From contig JBEKCP010000167.1 in the NCBI GenBank assembly GCA_050014815.1, positions 1 through 9,873 of the forward strand: a stretch of DNA of 9,873 bases, read 5' to 3'. The notes below the pieces were generated by a model. The model made no database searches. It was not told where the DNA came from and saw only the letters and a list, made by a program, of their open reading frames with translations. Shown here in pieces: positions 1 through 6,408 of the stretch; position 1 is the first letter of the stretch; every line of letters starts with the position of its first letter. Source of the stretch: JBEKCP01 sp050014815 (lineage in GTDB: Bacteria; Planctomycetota; Planctomycetia; Pirellulales; Thermoguttaceae). Position numbers and translations under genes: made by a program.

Positions 1-656
1 GAAGCATGGTCGGGCACGGTCGCGAAAATGGGACTGTCCCCTTTGAGGCGAGCCGGGGTGCGGCGGCCCCGCAGCCAGAGCATCGCCGCGCACCCGGCGA
101 TCATGACCGTCAAGAGGCCATAGCCGGCGGTCCACCATCGCGATTGCTGGGCCAGCGTCAGCCGCGGCTCCAGCACCAAGGGGTAGGCCGCCAGGCCCAG
201 CATGCTCCCGAGATTGCTGGCCGCATAGAGGAAGTACGGATCCTTCGCCGAGCGGTGGCCAGTGGCGGTGAACCATGCCTGCAACACCGGCGCGGTGGCC
301 GAAACACAGAAGAACGGCAACCCCACCGACACGGTCATGACCACGAGGAGCCATGCGGCGGGATGGCTGGTCGCCAGTCCCGTCCAGACGTGGGCCACGG
401 CGATCGGCAGCACCAGGCAGGGCAGCGCCAGCAACACGAGGTGGAGGACCGCGTGCCGGCGGGCGCCGAGCCAGTTGACGGCCACGTGGGCGTAGACGTA
501 CCCGGCCAGCAGGGCCGCCTGGTAGAAGACCAGGCAGGTGTTCCACACCGAGGGCGAGCCGCCCAATCGCGGGAGCACCATTTTGGCGAACATCGGCTCC
601 ACCGCGAACAGGAGCGTAGCGCTCAGGAACATCGCGGTTGCAAAGAAGAGTTGCAC
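1..656 (-). CDS. Fused MFS/spermidine-synthase-type membrane protein, N-terminal part
   Basis: Partial gene: the frame is open from a GTG at 656-654 to the window edge, giving about 218 residues. The protein is very hydrophobic, with several membrane segments. Blocks such as FLSATLLFAVEPMFAKMVLP, GGSPSVWNTCLVFYQAALLA, PFFCVSATAPVLQ and DPYFLYAASNLGSMLGLAAY match my memory of bacterial membrane proteins annotated as fused MFS/spermidine synthase; in that family an aminopropyltransferase-like domain follows, here outside the window. Whether such proteins make polyamines is generally unproven. The GTG lies one base after the ROK kinase stop (TAA-C-GTG), so the two genes look translationally coupled. 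An in-frame ATG at 632-630 would cut into the first membrane segment, which is why I prefer GTG. I see no clear ribosome binding site. Near the edge the frame runs through a short palindrome (26-44). Confidence 0.75.
   Translation of the reverse strand, partial: MQLFFATAMFLSATLLFAVEPMFAKMVLPRLGGSPSVWNTCLVFYQAALLAGYVYAHVAVNWLGARRHAVLHLVLLALPCLVLPIAVAHVWTGLATSHPAAWLLVVMTVSVGLPFFCVSATAPVLQAWFTATGHRSAKDPYFLYAASNLGSMLGLAAYPLVLEPRLTLAQQSRWWTAGYGLLTVMIAGCAAMLWLRGRRTPARLKGDSPIFATVPDHA
26..44. repeat. Imperfect GGGAC-T-GTCCC palindrome inside a coding region
   Basis: The 19 bases AAATGGGACTGTCCCCTTT form a dyad around position 35 with one mismatched pair (29/41); the core GGGACTGTCCC (30-40) is perfect. 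It lies in frame inside the membrane protein gene, in what looks like a loop after the last visible membrane segment (coding LKGDSPIF). From memory, this motif recurs as a dispersed short palindrome in environmental bacterial genomes; that cannot be tested from one copy. Confidence 0.45.
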
Positions 657-657
657 G

Positions 658-1701
658 TTAGCAGGCGGTAGTGTGTTTCAGGTGGTCGAGCCGGGCAAGT
701 CCGGCGGCGCCGATGTAGCCGGCGTCGCCCCCCAGCGAAGCGAAGTCGATGGTGGTCCGCTCGGCCAGGACCGGGAAGGCGCGGCGCCGGACTTCGTCGC
801 GGACCCTGGCGAGGAAGCGGCGGCCCGTTTCGGTCTCGTGGCCGCCGAAGGTCATGGCCCCGCCCAGGAGCACCCCGTTGGGGTCCACGGTGTGCATGAG
901 GTTGACGACGCCGATGCCCAGGTAGGCGGCCGTATCGAGGATGATTTCCACGGAGAGATCGTCGCCCACCTCGGCCTCGGCGGCCAGCAACTTGGGGGTC
1001 AGCGCTTTTCCGGCGGCGAGCCGGTCCGCCAACGACGACTTCCGCCCGGCGGCCAGCGCCTCGCGGGTCCGCTTGATGACGGCCGTGGCGCTGGCGTAGG
1101 CTTCGAGGTGTCCGCGGCGGCCGCAGCCGCACAACCGGGCGTCTTCCTGGAAATTGATGATGAGGTGCCCGCACTCGCCGCCGTGGCTGTGCTCGCCGCT
1201 CAGGCAGGCGTCGCCCAGGATGATTCCGCACCCGATCCCGGTTCCAAGCGTGAACAGCACCATGCTGTGGAACTCGCGTCCGGAGCCGACCCAGAACTCG
1301 CCGTAGGCGGCCGCATCGGCGTCGTTGGCGAAGGTCACCGGGAGGCCCGCGTGGCAGGCGACGCGGTCCCGAATGGGGAAGTCGTCCCAGCCCTTCAGAT
1401 TGACCGGCTTGATGAGCCGGCCGGCGGGGATGTCCATGGTGCCGGGCGAGCCGAGGCCGACCCGCGCAACCGCCGCCGGCTCGAGTCCCGCGCGGCCGAC
1501 GGCCTCCTGGACCGCGGCTCCCATCCGCCGGGCGGCGTCTTCGGCCCCGCGGTCAATCTCGGTCGGAAGGGTCAGCCACGAGAGCGGCCGCCCCAGGTTG
1601 TCGACCACCCCGACCTTGATGTTCGTCCCGCCAAGATCGATCCCGGCGAAGAAGGGCGGGGCGGCCTCCGCGGCCGTAATGAAATGACGTGTCTGGGACA
1701 T
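658..1701 (-). CDS. ROK-family sugar kinase (glucokinase-like)
   Basis: A 347-residue cytoplasmic kinase of the ROK family, which phosphorylates glucose or related hexoses with ATP at C6. Visible motifs are the phosphate-binding DLGGTN at residues 22-27, the catalytic base in FANDADAAAYGE (D127), LGTGIGCGII at about 152-161, and the sugar/zinc block GGECGH (E176, H179) followed by CGCGRRGHLE (C191, C193, H198, E200). Most ROK proteins have Cys at the H198 position; His should still bind zinc. Length is slightly above the usual 300-325 because of about 15 extra N-terminal residues. I chose ATG 1701 because upstream in-frame sequence has no ROK character. A promoter-like sequence lies just upstream (1746-1774). 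The exact sugar cannot be read from sequence. Confidence 0.9.
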   Translation of the reverse strand: MSQTRHFITAAEAAPPFFAGIDLGGTNIKVGVVDNLGRPLSWLTLPTEIDRGAEDAARRMGAAVQEAVGRAGLEPAAVARVGLGSPGTMDIPAGRLIKPVNLKGWDDFPIRDRVACHAGLPVTFANDADAAAYGEFWVGSGREFHSMVLFTLGTGIGCGIILGDACLSGEHSHGGECGHLIINFQEDARLCGCGRRGHLEAYASATAVIKRTREALAAGRKSSLADRLAAGKALTPKLLAAEAEVGDDLSVEIILDTAAYLGIGVVNLMHTVDPNGVLLGGAMTFGGHETETGRRFLARVRDEVRRRAFPVLAERTTIDFASLGGDAGYIGAAGLARLDHLKHTTAC

Positions 1702-1745
1702 GGAACCCTGCGCCCGCTTTCCAATGAACCACCGGCCAAGCTCCC

Positions 1746-1774
1746 AGTATAGAGGCCGGCCGGCCGGAGGGCAA
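1746..1774 (-). promoter_or_regulatory. Putative sigma-70-type promoter for the ROK kinase gene
   Basis: On the minus strand TTGCCC (1774-1769), a 17-base spacer and TATACT (1751-1746) form a good match to the housekeeping consensus, giving a leader of about 38 bases before the kinase ATG. The spacer is almost entirely the self-complementary run GGCCGGCCGGCC, which could form DNA or RNA structure. The kinase and downstream membrane protein may therefore be transcribed apart from the gene at 1785-3101. Confidence 0.55.
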
Positions 1775-1784
1775 CAGGCCCTAC

Positions 1785-3101
1785 TCAAAGAGATTTTCGC
1801 CGGAAATAGAGGGGCTTCAGAGGACCGCTCAACGGGTGCCGCACGGTGTACGTGGCGATCATGTCCTCCTGGTGCATCAGGAGCCACGGCTGCGTCTGGC
1901 TCTCGCCGTTCTTTGTGAACACGAGGTCGTCGGCCAGGTGGACGGCGGCGTGGATGACGGTGTCGCCCTGGGTGCTCAAGAGCACCAGATCGCCCAACTG
2001 GGAGGGCCCTTGGATGTTGTAGTAATCCTTCTGGAGCACCTCGCGGACGTGGGCCATGTCGTTGAAGCGATCGTCCGGCGCATCGCCCTGGAAGAAGTTG
2101 AAGGACGACCAGAAGCAATCCTGGTTGACGCGGTCCAGGCCCGCCGTCGTAAATGGATGGTTGTAAAGATGATCGCGGGCGAACTGGGGCAGCAGCAGGA
2201 GGATGTTCATGGGCACTCCCTTCTCGACCCGCTGCGCCGCCCGCAACAGCGGAAGGATGTCCTTGTGCCGGCCCCCCACGCCCCAGTAGTTGGCCAGCGC
2301 GTCCGTGTCGGCCTCGGGGCCGACGTGCAAGCGGACCAGCAACGTCTCCTTCCGCTGCACCGCCTTGATGAACCGCCGCCGCTCGGCATCGTCGGGCAAT
2401 TGCCGCAGGGCGGGCTCGAAATCCGCGAACAACAAGAGCGACGGGCCCTGCGGGTACAAGAGTCCCTTGAGCAGGTTGAGAGACGCCGCCGACAGGCAGC
2501 TCCGAGTCAAGCGGTCCTCCACGTGCCCCGGCCGGAACCAGATCGGATCAATCTGCCGCTGGTTCTCGGGAAACTCCACCAGTTGCTGGTAGATCTTCGC
2601 CCGAACGTCCGGAGCCAGGGTGAGGATCAGCTCGTCGCCGGGTTCGAGGGCCACGCCCTCGGGGCTTGTCGTCCACTTGCCCCGTTGGGCGATCTCCTCC
2701 ATTTCGTTCGCCGAGAGTCCCGCCGCTCCCAGGAACTCGACCGCCCGATCTCTTGAAAATCCGTGGAAGAACCAGCGGACCGGCGGCTGGTCGGGCGGCT
2801 GCACGAGGACGAATTCGTCGGGCAGGCTGAGCGTCATGGGCGTGTAGTCGAGCTGGCCCCAGGGACCCGGCTTGCCCAGGATCACCTCCTCCGAAACGAC
2901 CTGACTGCCTTCCGGCAGCGCCTCTACGGGGTGCCGCCGGCCCAGCCGATCACCGGTCCATAGAAAGGTGACGACCAGCCACGGCGCGATCAACAAGAGG
3001 GCCAACAGCGCCAGATTGCGCTTCGAGATGTGTACGTGCACGACCGCTGGCGCGGACGCACCCGCCGGCTTGCGACGCGGTTCTTCAGACGCGGCACTCA
3101 C
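1785..3101 (-). CDS. Membrane-anchored protein with NlpC/P60-like C-terminal domain
   Basis: I do not recognise a named family. From GTG 3101 the protein has 438 residues: a short basic N-terminus, one membrane segment (about residues 29-47, LALLALLLIAPWLVVTFLW), then a long non-cytoplasmic part. The last 110 residues resemble an NlpC/P60 papain-like fold: DCFWSSFNFF (C329) in the position of the catalytic Cys block, LGDLVLLS like the usual GDL strand, then IHAAVHLADDLVFTKNG (H384, H388) like the His-containing HVGIYxGxG block. If active it would be a cell-wall or amide hydrolase on the outer face of the membrane. The middle (about 60-320) is unassigned. Start choice: GTG 3101 has GGA eight bases upstream; an earlier in-frame GTG at 3149 would add 16 residues but has no ribosome binding site. 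Own promoter at 3190-3219. Confidence 0.6.
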   Translation of the reverse strand: MSAASEEPRRKPAGASAPAVVHVHISKRNLALLALLLIAPWLVVTFLWTGDRLGRRHPVEALPEGSQVVSEEVILGKPGPWGQLDYTPMTLSLPDEFVLVQPPDQPPVRWFFHGFSRDRAVEFLGAAGLSANEMEEIAQRGKWTTSPEGVALEPGDELILTLAPDVRAKIYQQLVEFPENQRQIDPIWFRPGHVEDRLTRSCLSAASLNLLKGLLYPQGPSLLLFADFEPALRQLPDDAERRRFIKAVQRKETLLVRLHVGPEADTDALANYWGVGGRHKDILPLLRAAQRVEKGVPMNILLLLPQFARDHLYNHPFTTAGLDRVNQDCFWSSFNFFQGDAPDDRFNDMAHVREVLQKDYYNIQGPSQLGDLVLLSTQGDTVIHAAVHLADDLVFTKNGESQTQPWLLMHQEDMIATYTVRHPLSGPLKPLYFRRKSL

Positions 3102-3189
3102 GATTCTGTTCCAATGCAATTCGGGCGGTGCCGGCAGGGACAATGGCACCTTTCAGGTAGGTAGCGCCCGAGTGCAAACCTTAAGGACT

Positions 3190-3219
3190 ATTATACAGCC
3201 CCTTCGATTAAATTTGCAA
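3190..3219 (-). promoter_or_regulatory. Putative promoter for the NlpC/P60-like gene
   Basis: On the minus strand TTGCAA (3219-3214), an 18-base spacer and a perfect TATAAT (3195-3190). The expected start point near 3183 leaves a leader of about 80 bases before GTG 3101. It stands in an AT-rich patch (3180-3300) of the divergent space between this gene and the FliN gene. The rest of that space holds runs of T on the plus strand and the hairpin at 3308-3379. Confidence 0.6.
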
Positions 3220-3307
3220 AATGCTCCGACAGCGAGACATCCTTTTTTAAGGTATTTTGGACGCCCCCACTGTCACATTTTTTTCCGAAGGAGCCCTACT
3301 ACCCCGC

Positions 3308-3379
3308 GGATGGGTGGCACGCCCTGAAAGGGCGTGGTTGGAGGGCTCGCCACGCCCTTTCAGGGCGTGCCACCCGTCC
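3308..3379. repeat. Long perfect inverted repeat (26-base arms), REP-like
   Basis: Arms at 3312-3337 and 3350-3375 are perfectly complementary over 26 bases around a 12-base loop; a G-T wobble and three more pairs extend the stem to 3308-3379. Each arm also contains its own smaller dyad CGCCCT-GAA-AGGGCG, so the sequence can fold as one long hairpin or as a cruciform with two small hairpins. It has no T tract and lies between divergent genes, so it is not an obvious terminator. It ends 12 bases before the sigma-28-like promoter. Confidence 0.85.
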
Positions 3380-3390
3380 TACGGGTTGGG

Positions 3391-3418
3391 CAAAGTTTAA
3401 CGCCTCTCCTGCCGATAG
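3391..3418 (+). promoter_or_regulatory. Putative sigma-28 (FliA) flagellar promoter
   Basis: CAAAGTTT (3391-3398), 12 bases, then GCCGATAG (3411-3418). The FliA consensus is TAAAGTTT-N11-GCCGATAA, so this matches 14 of 16 consensus bases with a spacer one base longer. Expected start point about 3424, 30 bases before the FliN ATG. That a flagellar-sigma-factor-like promoter precedes a flagellar-type gene supports both calls. Confidence 0.65.
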
Positions 3419-3454
3419 GATTGTGTAAGACTGTCTCTGCCCAGCGGACCCGAT

Positions 3455-3841
3455 ATGGCCGAATCGACGCACCAAGAAAGGTCATCGCCGTCTCCCTCTG
3501 TTGTGGCAGGGGGTGCCGGTGAAGGCAAGGCCGGTCCGCGTACGGGCCGGAGACTTCCGCCTTACACGCGGAGCCTCCTGCGGATTCGCGTTCCCGTGCG
3601 GGTCACGCTGGCCGAGAAGCGGCAGCCGCTGGGGCGGATCATCGAGTTGAGCCCCGGCGCGATCCTGCAGTTCGACAAGTCGTGCGAGGAGATGCTGGAT
3701 CTGTTTGTCGGGGACCGCCCCATTGCCTGCGGCGAGGCGGTGAAGGTGGGCGACAAGTTCGGCCTGCGGATCACCTCGATCACCCCGCCGGACGAGCGGT
3801 ACTACCCGCTCGGGACCGCAGAGCCCCGCCCGCGGCCGTAA
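3455..3841 (+). CDS. fliN: FliN/SpoA-domain protein (flagellar motor switch type)
   Basis: A 128-residue protein. Residues 1-37 are low-complexity and probably disordered (Ser/Gly/Arg rich). Residues 41-109 form a SpoA (surface presentation of antigens) domain with the FliN pattern: LLRIRVPVRVTLAEKR, LGRIIELSPGAILQFDKS, LDLFVGDRPIACGEAV, KVGDKFGLRITSI. FliN forms the lower part of the C-ring of the flagellar motor, where it takes part in torque and switching; related SpoA proteins build the sorting platform of type III secretion systems. The sigma-28-like promoter favours a flagellar role. It is a lone gene here, with no fliM, fliG or export gene beside it. ATG 3455 has only a weak ribosome binding site (CGGAC). 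Confidence 0.85.
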   Translation: MAESTHQERSSPSPSVVAGGAGEGKAGPRTGRRLPPYTRSLLRIRVPVRVTLAEKRQPLGRIIELSPGAILQFDKSCEEMLDLFVGDRPIACGEAVKVGDKFGLRITSITPPDERYYPLGTAEPRPRP

Positions 3842-3857
3842 CGTCGTCGAGAACTGA

Positions 3858-3931
3858 CGTTTAGCGGGCGGGCTCGCCCGCCGTGCGGAAAACGCCACTT
3901 CAACGCGGCGGGCAAGCCCGCCCGCTAAACG
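3858..3931. repeat. Inverted-repeat element with GTTTAGCGGGCG termini, copy 1
   Basis: Arms at 3859-3883 and 3906-3930 are complementary over 25 bases with one mismatch, and one more outer pair (3858/3931) extends them; the inner loop is 22 bases. The outer 12 bases GTTTAGCGGGCG and the inner GCCCGCCGTG are shared with the larger element at 6541-6643. It lies between the convergent 3' ends of the FliN gene and carA, where a strong hairpin could end transcription from both sides even without a T tract. No gene is seen inside. Confidence 0.8.
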
Positions 3932-3946
3932 AACGAGCGACCCCCG

Positions 3947-5077
3947 TTACGGCATCATCTTCCGGAACTCGGCGAAGAGGTAGTTGCTGTCGTGCGGGCC
4001 GGCGGAGGCCTCGGGGTGATACTGCACGCTGAAGGCCGGGACCTTGCGGTGCCGCATGCCCTCGATGGTGTTGTCGTTGAGGTTGAGGTGGGTCACCTCG
4101 AACTCGGCCGGCAGCGAGTCGGCGGCAACGGCGAAGCCGTGGTTCTGCGTGGTGATTTCCACCCGGCCCGTCGCATAGTGGAGCACCGGCTGGTTCGCTC
4201 CGCGATGGCCGAATTTCAACTTGTACGTCTTCGCCCCGCAGGCCAGTCCCAGCAGTTGATGACCCAGGCAGATGCCGAAGATGGGCTTGCGGCCCAAGAG
4301 CCCGCGGATCGTTTCCTGGGCGTAATCCAGCGGCTCGGGGTCGCCGGGGCCGTTGGAGAGGAACACGCCGTCCGGCTCGTGCCGGAGGACCTCCTCCGCC
4401 GTGGCCGTGCCCGGCACGATCGTCACGCGGCAGCCCATCTGGAACAAGTGCCGGGCGATATTCCATTTCATTCCGTAGTCCAGGGCGACGACGTGAGGGG
4501 CGCCGGGGCCCGGTGCGGGGCTTGACGCCGCATCGCCGTGGAGCCTTGCCCACGGATTCAGGCCCTCGTGCCACTCGATGCTCCGCTCGGGAATGACCTC
4601 GCGGACGAGGTCGCGGCCGACCAGTCCCGGGCTGGCCTGGGCCTTGGCCACCAACCGGGCGTCGTCGCCGTCGACGCTCGACAGGATGCCCTTCATGGCG
4701 CCCTGAATCCTGATCCGGCGGACGAGGGCCCGCGTATCGATCCCCTCGATGCCCACGATGCCGTACCGCTGGAGGTAGTGGTCCAGTTCCTCGTCGGCGC
4801 GGAAGTTGCTCGCTCGGCGGCTCCGCTGGCGGACCACAAAACCGGCCAGGTGCGGCTTCGAGCTCTCGACGTCCTCCACATTCACCCCGTAGTTGCCGAT
4901 CTCCGGATAGGTCATGGTGACGATCTGCCCCCGGTAGCTCGGATCGGTCAGGATCTCCTGATACCCCGTCATGGAGGTATTGAAACAGACTTCGCCGTCG
5001 ACCTCGCCGATCGCGCCGAAGGCCGTGCCGAGGAAGACCGTGCCGTCTTCCAGGGCGAGTTTTGCAAACTGGGGCAT
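3947..5077 (-). CDS. carA: Carbamoyl-phosphate synthase small (glutaminase) subunit
   Basis: CarA hydrolyses glutamine and passes ammonia to CarB, which makes carbamoyl phosphate for pyrimidine and arginine synthesis in the cytoplasm. The product is 376 residues, normal for the family. The N-terminal CarA domain includes LEDGTVFLGTAFGA, FNTSMTGYQEILTDPSYRGQ and GIEGIDTRALVRRIR. The C-terminal class I glutamine amidotransferase domain has the nucleophile Cys in FGICLGHQLLGLA (about residue 270) and the His-Glu pair in YHPEAS (about H354, E356). All catalytic residues are present. ATG 5077 is supported by GGGGAAGAG eight bases upstream and by the usual start MPQFAKLALEDG. carB is not next to it in this window. 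A long structured leader (5078-5260) suggests RNA-level control. Confidence 0.96.
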   Translation of the reverse strand: MPQFAKLALEDGTVFLGTAFGAIGEVDGEVCFNTSMTGYQEILTDPSYRGQIVTMTYPEIGNYGVNVEDVESSKPHLAGFVVRQRSRRASNFRADEELDHYLQRYGIVGIEGIDTRALVRRIRIQGAMKGILSSVDGDDARLVAKAQASPGLVGRDLVREVIPERSIEWHEGLNPWARLHGDAASSPAPGPGAPHVVALDYGMKWNIARHLFQMGCRVTIVPGTATAEEVLRHEPDGVFLSNGPGDPEPLDYAQETIRGLLGRKPIFGICLGHQLLGLACGAKTYKLKFGHRGANQPVLHYATGRVEITTQNHGFAVAADSLPAEFEVTHLNLNDNTIEGMRHRKVPAFSVQYHPEASAGPHDSNYLFAEFRKMMP

Positions 5078-5260
5078 GTTTATTACTCTTCCCCTTTTTC
5101 CGGCGTGATCAATCAAGTCTCGGCGGCTGTCGGCCCGATAGCAGTTGTACGGGCTGTGGGTCTCCGGACGAGGCGGTCCTAACCGTCTGCCCCGTCCAGC
5201 CAGCCTTAGGTGAGGGTTCCTGTACCGGCGAGCAGGAACCCTCCTTTTTTGCGCACACTT
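5078..5260 (-). promoter_or_regulatory. Long structured leader of carA, candidate cis-regulatory RNA
   Basis: Reading from the TATAAT box at 5272-5267, about 180 bases precede the carA ATG. They can form at least three separate hairpins: 5212-5222/5233-5243 (11 perfect pairs), 5166-5174/5189-5197 (9 pairs, one G-U), and 5131-5137/5150-5156 (7 pairs, one G-U). The Shine-Dalgarno region (5086-5094) is outside them. I recognise no known riboswitch or PyrR-type site. The leader is open in one reading frame upstream of carA, but its residues look like arginine-rich noise, not a CarA extension. Confidence 0.45.
5212..5250 (+). terminator. Hairpin plus T-tract, intrinsic-terminator shape on the plus strand
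   Basis: GAGGGTTCCTG (5212-5222), a 10-base loop, CAGGAACCCTC (5233-5243), C, then six T (5245-5250): a textbook intrinsic terminator read on the plus strand. No plus-strand protein gene lies upstream of it after the FliN gene, which ends 1370 bases away. It may end an unseen plus-strand RNA antisense to the carA leader, or the hairpin may simply serve the minus-strand leader, where the A tract would precede it. Confidence 0.55.
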
Positions 5261-5266
5261 CCTGCT

Positions 5267-5295
5267 ATTATATCCGATCGAACTTTGACGAAACA
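5267..5295 (-). promoter_or_regulatory. Putative carA promoter
   Basis: A perfect minus-strand TATAAT (5272-5267) in GC-rich surroundings, with a weak -35 (TGTTTC, 5295-5290) at 17 bases. The -35 half falls inside the left arm of the inverted repeat at 5291-5361, so the repeat and the promoter share bases. Confidence 0.5.
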
Positions 5296-5361
5296 CTAGC
5301 CCGACGCGCCAGCGAGGGAAATCCGTTGCCAGTCCCTCGCTTGCGCTTCGGGCTAGTGTTT
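5291..5361. repeat. Inverted repeat (29-base arms) of the CTAGCCCGA type
   Basis: Arms at 5291-5319 and 5333-5361 begin and end with AAACACTAGCCCGA and TCGGGCTAGTGTTT-like sequence; they pair over 29 bases with two mismatches around a 13-base loop. From memory, repeats with the core CTAGCCCGAAGCG and AGCGAGGGA are common in planctomycete genomes. It lies between the stop of the serine protease gene (19 bases away) and the carA promoter. It could act as a terminator hairpin for the protease transcript, although there is no T tract. Confidence 0.8.
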
Positions 5362-5379
5362 GGCCGTGAACCATCCGGA

Positions 5380-6408
5380 CTAGCCGGCGGCAGATGCAGC
5401 CAGACGAATGCCGTGAAACAGGAGGAAAACAACCCCGATCGCCGCCAGGATCGTCTTGATCGACTCCAACCGGCTGGGCAGGGCCGCTTGCGGCGACGCC
5501 GGCGACTCCACAGTGCTGGAAGCCGCCACTGACGCAGATTGCTCGGGCCTCTGCGGGCCATGCGTGAAATTGGACGCCTGGGGGCCCGGTGGGCTCCCGA
5601 CCGCGGCACCGGAAGACGGAGAAGCCGGAGAGACGCTACCGGTGGCCGCCGCCGGTGGAGCGATCGTTGCGCTAACAGCGGGTGCGAAGTAAGGCGGCGT
5701 AGATTGGGTAACAAACAAAGCCTTGTCCTGCTGTAGGCGATGGAAGTCGCCGCCCGTTGAAACCATGAAGTCCCTCACCCGGCCGCAATAGCTGCCCATG
5801 GTTCTCCCGCCACCGGTCCCAAAGAGGATGCCGGCCAGTTCACCCCGCTCGTTAAGGATCGGCCCGCCGGAGTCGCCCAGCCGGGCGCCGGCTTCGAGTT
5901 CGACCATCTCGTTGGGCAGATTCCCGCCGGGGGAGAGGTATTCCGTGCACCGTCCCGAGACCGCCCGGTACGAGTCCGAGCCATAGCCGGCGATCCAGAG
6001 CAGTTCGCCGGGCCGGGGCGGCTGGGTCGCCAGCGGGATGGGCTCCGCGTAGGGCCGCACGATCGCCAGTGCCGCCAGGTCCCAGTCGCGATCGGCCTTG
6101 AGCACCAGGGCGCCCGCGCGAAAGCCATCCGGGAATATGACCGTTATCGCCCCGGCAGCATCGCGAACCACGTGCCAGTTGGTCAGCACCAGGCCGTGGC
6201 GTTGGTCAACGGCCACCAGTGCCCCCGAGCCCTTGGAGAAGCCGTCGCGATCCTCCGCAATCACCCGGACGACGGCGGGATGGGGCGTCTGCGGTGGCTG
6301 TGGCGGCGCAAACAGCGACGGCCAGCCCAACGCGGTGTTGGCCAGGCCAAGCACGATCCAAATCGCCAAGAGGCGTTTCACGGCATCTCCGGAGAGAAAA
6401 CATGGCAT
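5380..6408 (-). CDS. Secreted, C-terminally membrane-anchored trypsin-like serine protease
   Basis: About 342 residues. An N-terminal signal sequence (VKRLLAIWIVLGLANTALG, residues 10-28) directs export. The protease domain (about 44-230) carries the chymotrypsin-fold triad: His79 in LTNWHVVRD, Asp109 in DWDLAALAI and Ser179 in LGDSGGPI, so it is probably active. Unlike DegP/HtrA it has no PDZ domain; instead a linker of about 90 residues rich in Ser, Ala and Pro leads to a single C-terminal membrane segment (about 318-336) followed by a short tail. The domain is thus tethered to a membrane at its C-terminus. Start: ATG 6408 has GGGAGG only 3 bases away; an in-frame GTG at 6381 with GGAG five bases upstream would begin right at the signal peptide and is a serious alternative. 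Single gene, both neighbours separated by inverted repeats. Confidence 0.85.
   Translation of the reverse strand: MPCFLSGDAVKRLLAIWIVLGLANTALGWPSLFAPPQPPQTPHPAVVRVIAEDRDGFSKGSGALVAVDQRHGLVLTNWHVVRDAAGAITVIFPDGFRAGALVLKADRDWDLAALAIVRPYAEPIPLATQPPRPGELLWIAGYGSDSYRAVSGRCTEYLSPGGNLPNEMVELEAGARLGDSGGPILNERGELAGILFGTGGGRTMGSYCGRVRDFMVSTGGDFHRLQQDKALFVTQSTPPYFAPAVSATIAPPAAATGSVSPASPSSGAAVGSPPGPQASNFTHGPQRPEQSASVAASSTVESPASPQAALPSRLESIKTILAAIGVVFLLFHGIRLAASAAG

Noticed and set aside
538..1752. Long open frame on the plus strand across the kinase gene
   Set aside because: Its product is low-complexity and without motifs, while the minus strand encodes a complete ROK kinase. Long antisense frames are expected in GC-rich DNA.
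3308..3379. CRISPR array or insertion sequence from the repeats
   Set aside because: The repeats are single inverted pairs without regular direct repeats and spacers, and no transposase or cas gene is present in the window.
5131..5250. Plus-strand 6S, SRP or tRNA-like RNA ending at the terminator-shaped hairpin
   Set aside because: I could not fit the conserved bases or overall fold of any of these RNAs, so only the hairpin is reported.
5078..5374. N-terminal extension of carA through the leader
   Set aside because: The frame is open, but the residues are Arg-rich noise that partly reads through the inverted repeat. The family start and ribosome binding site are at 5077.
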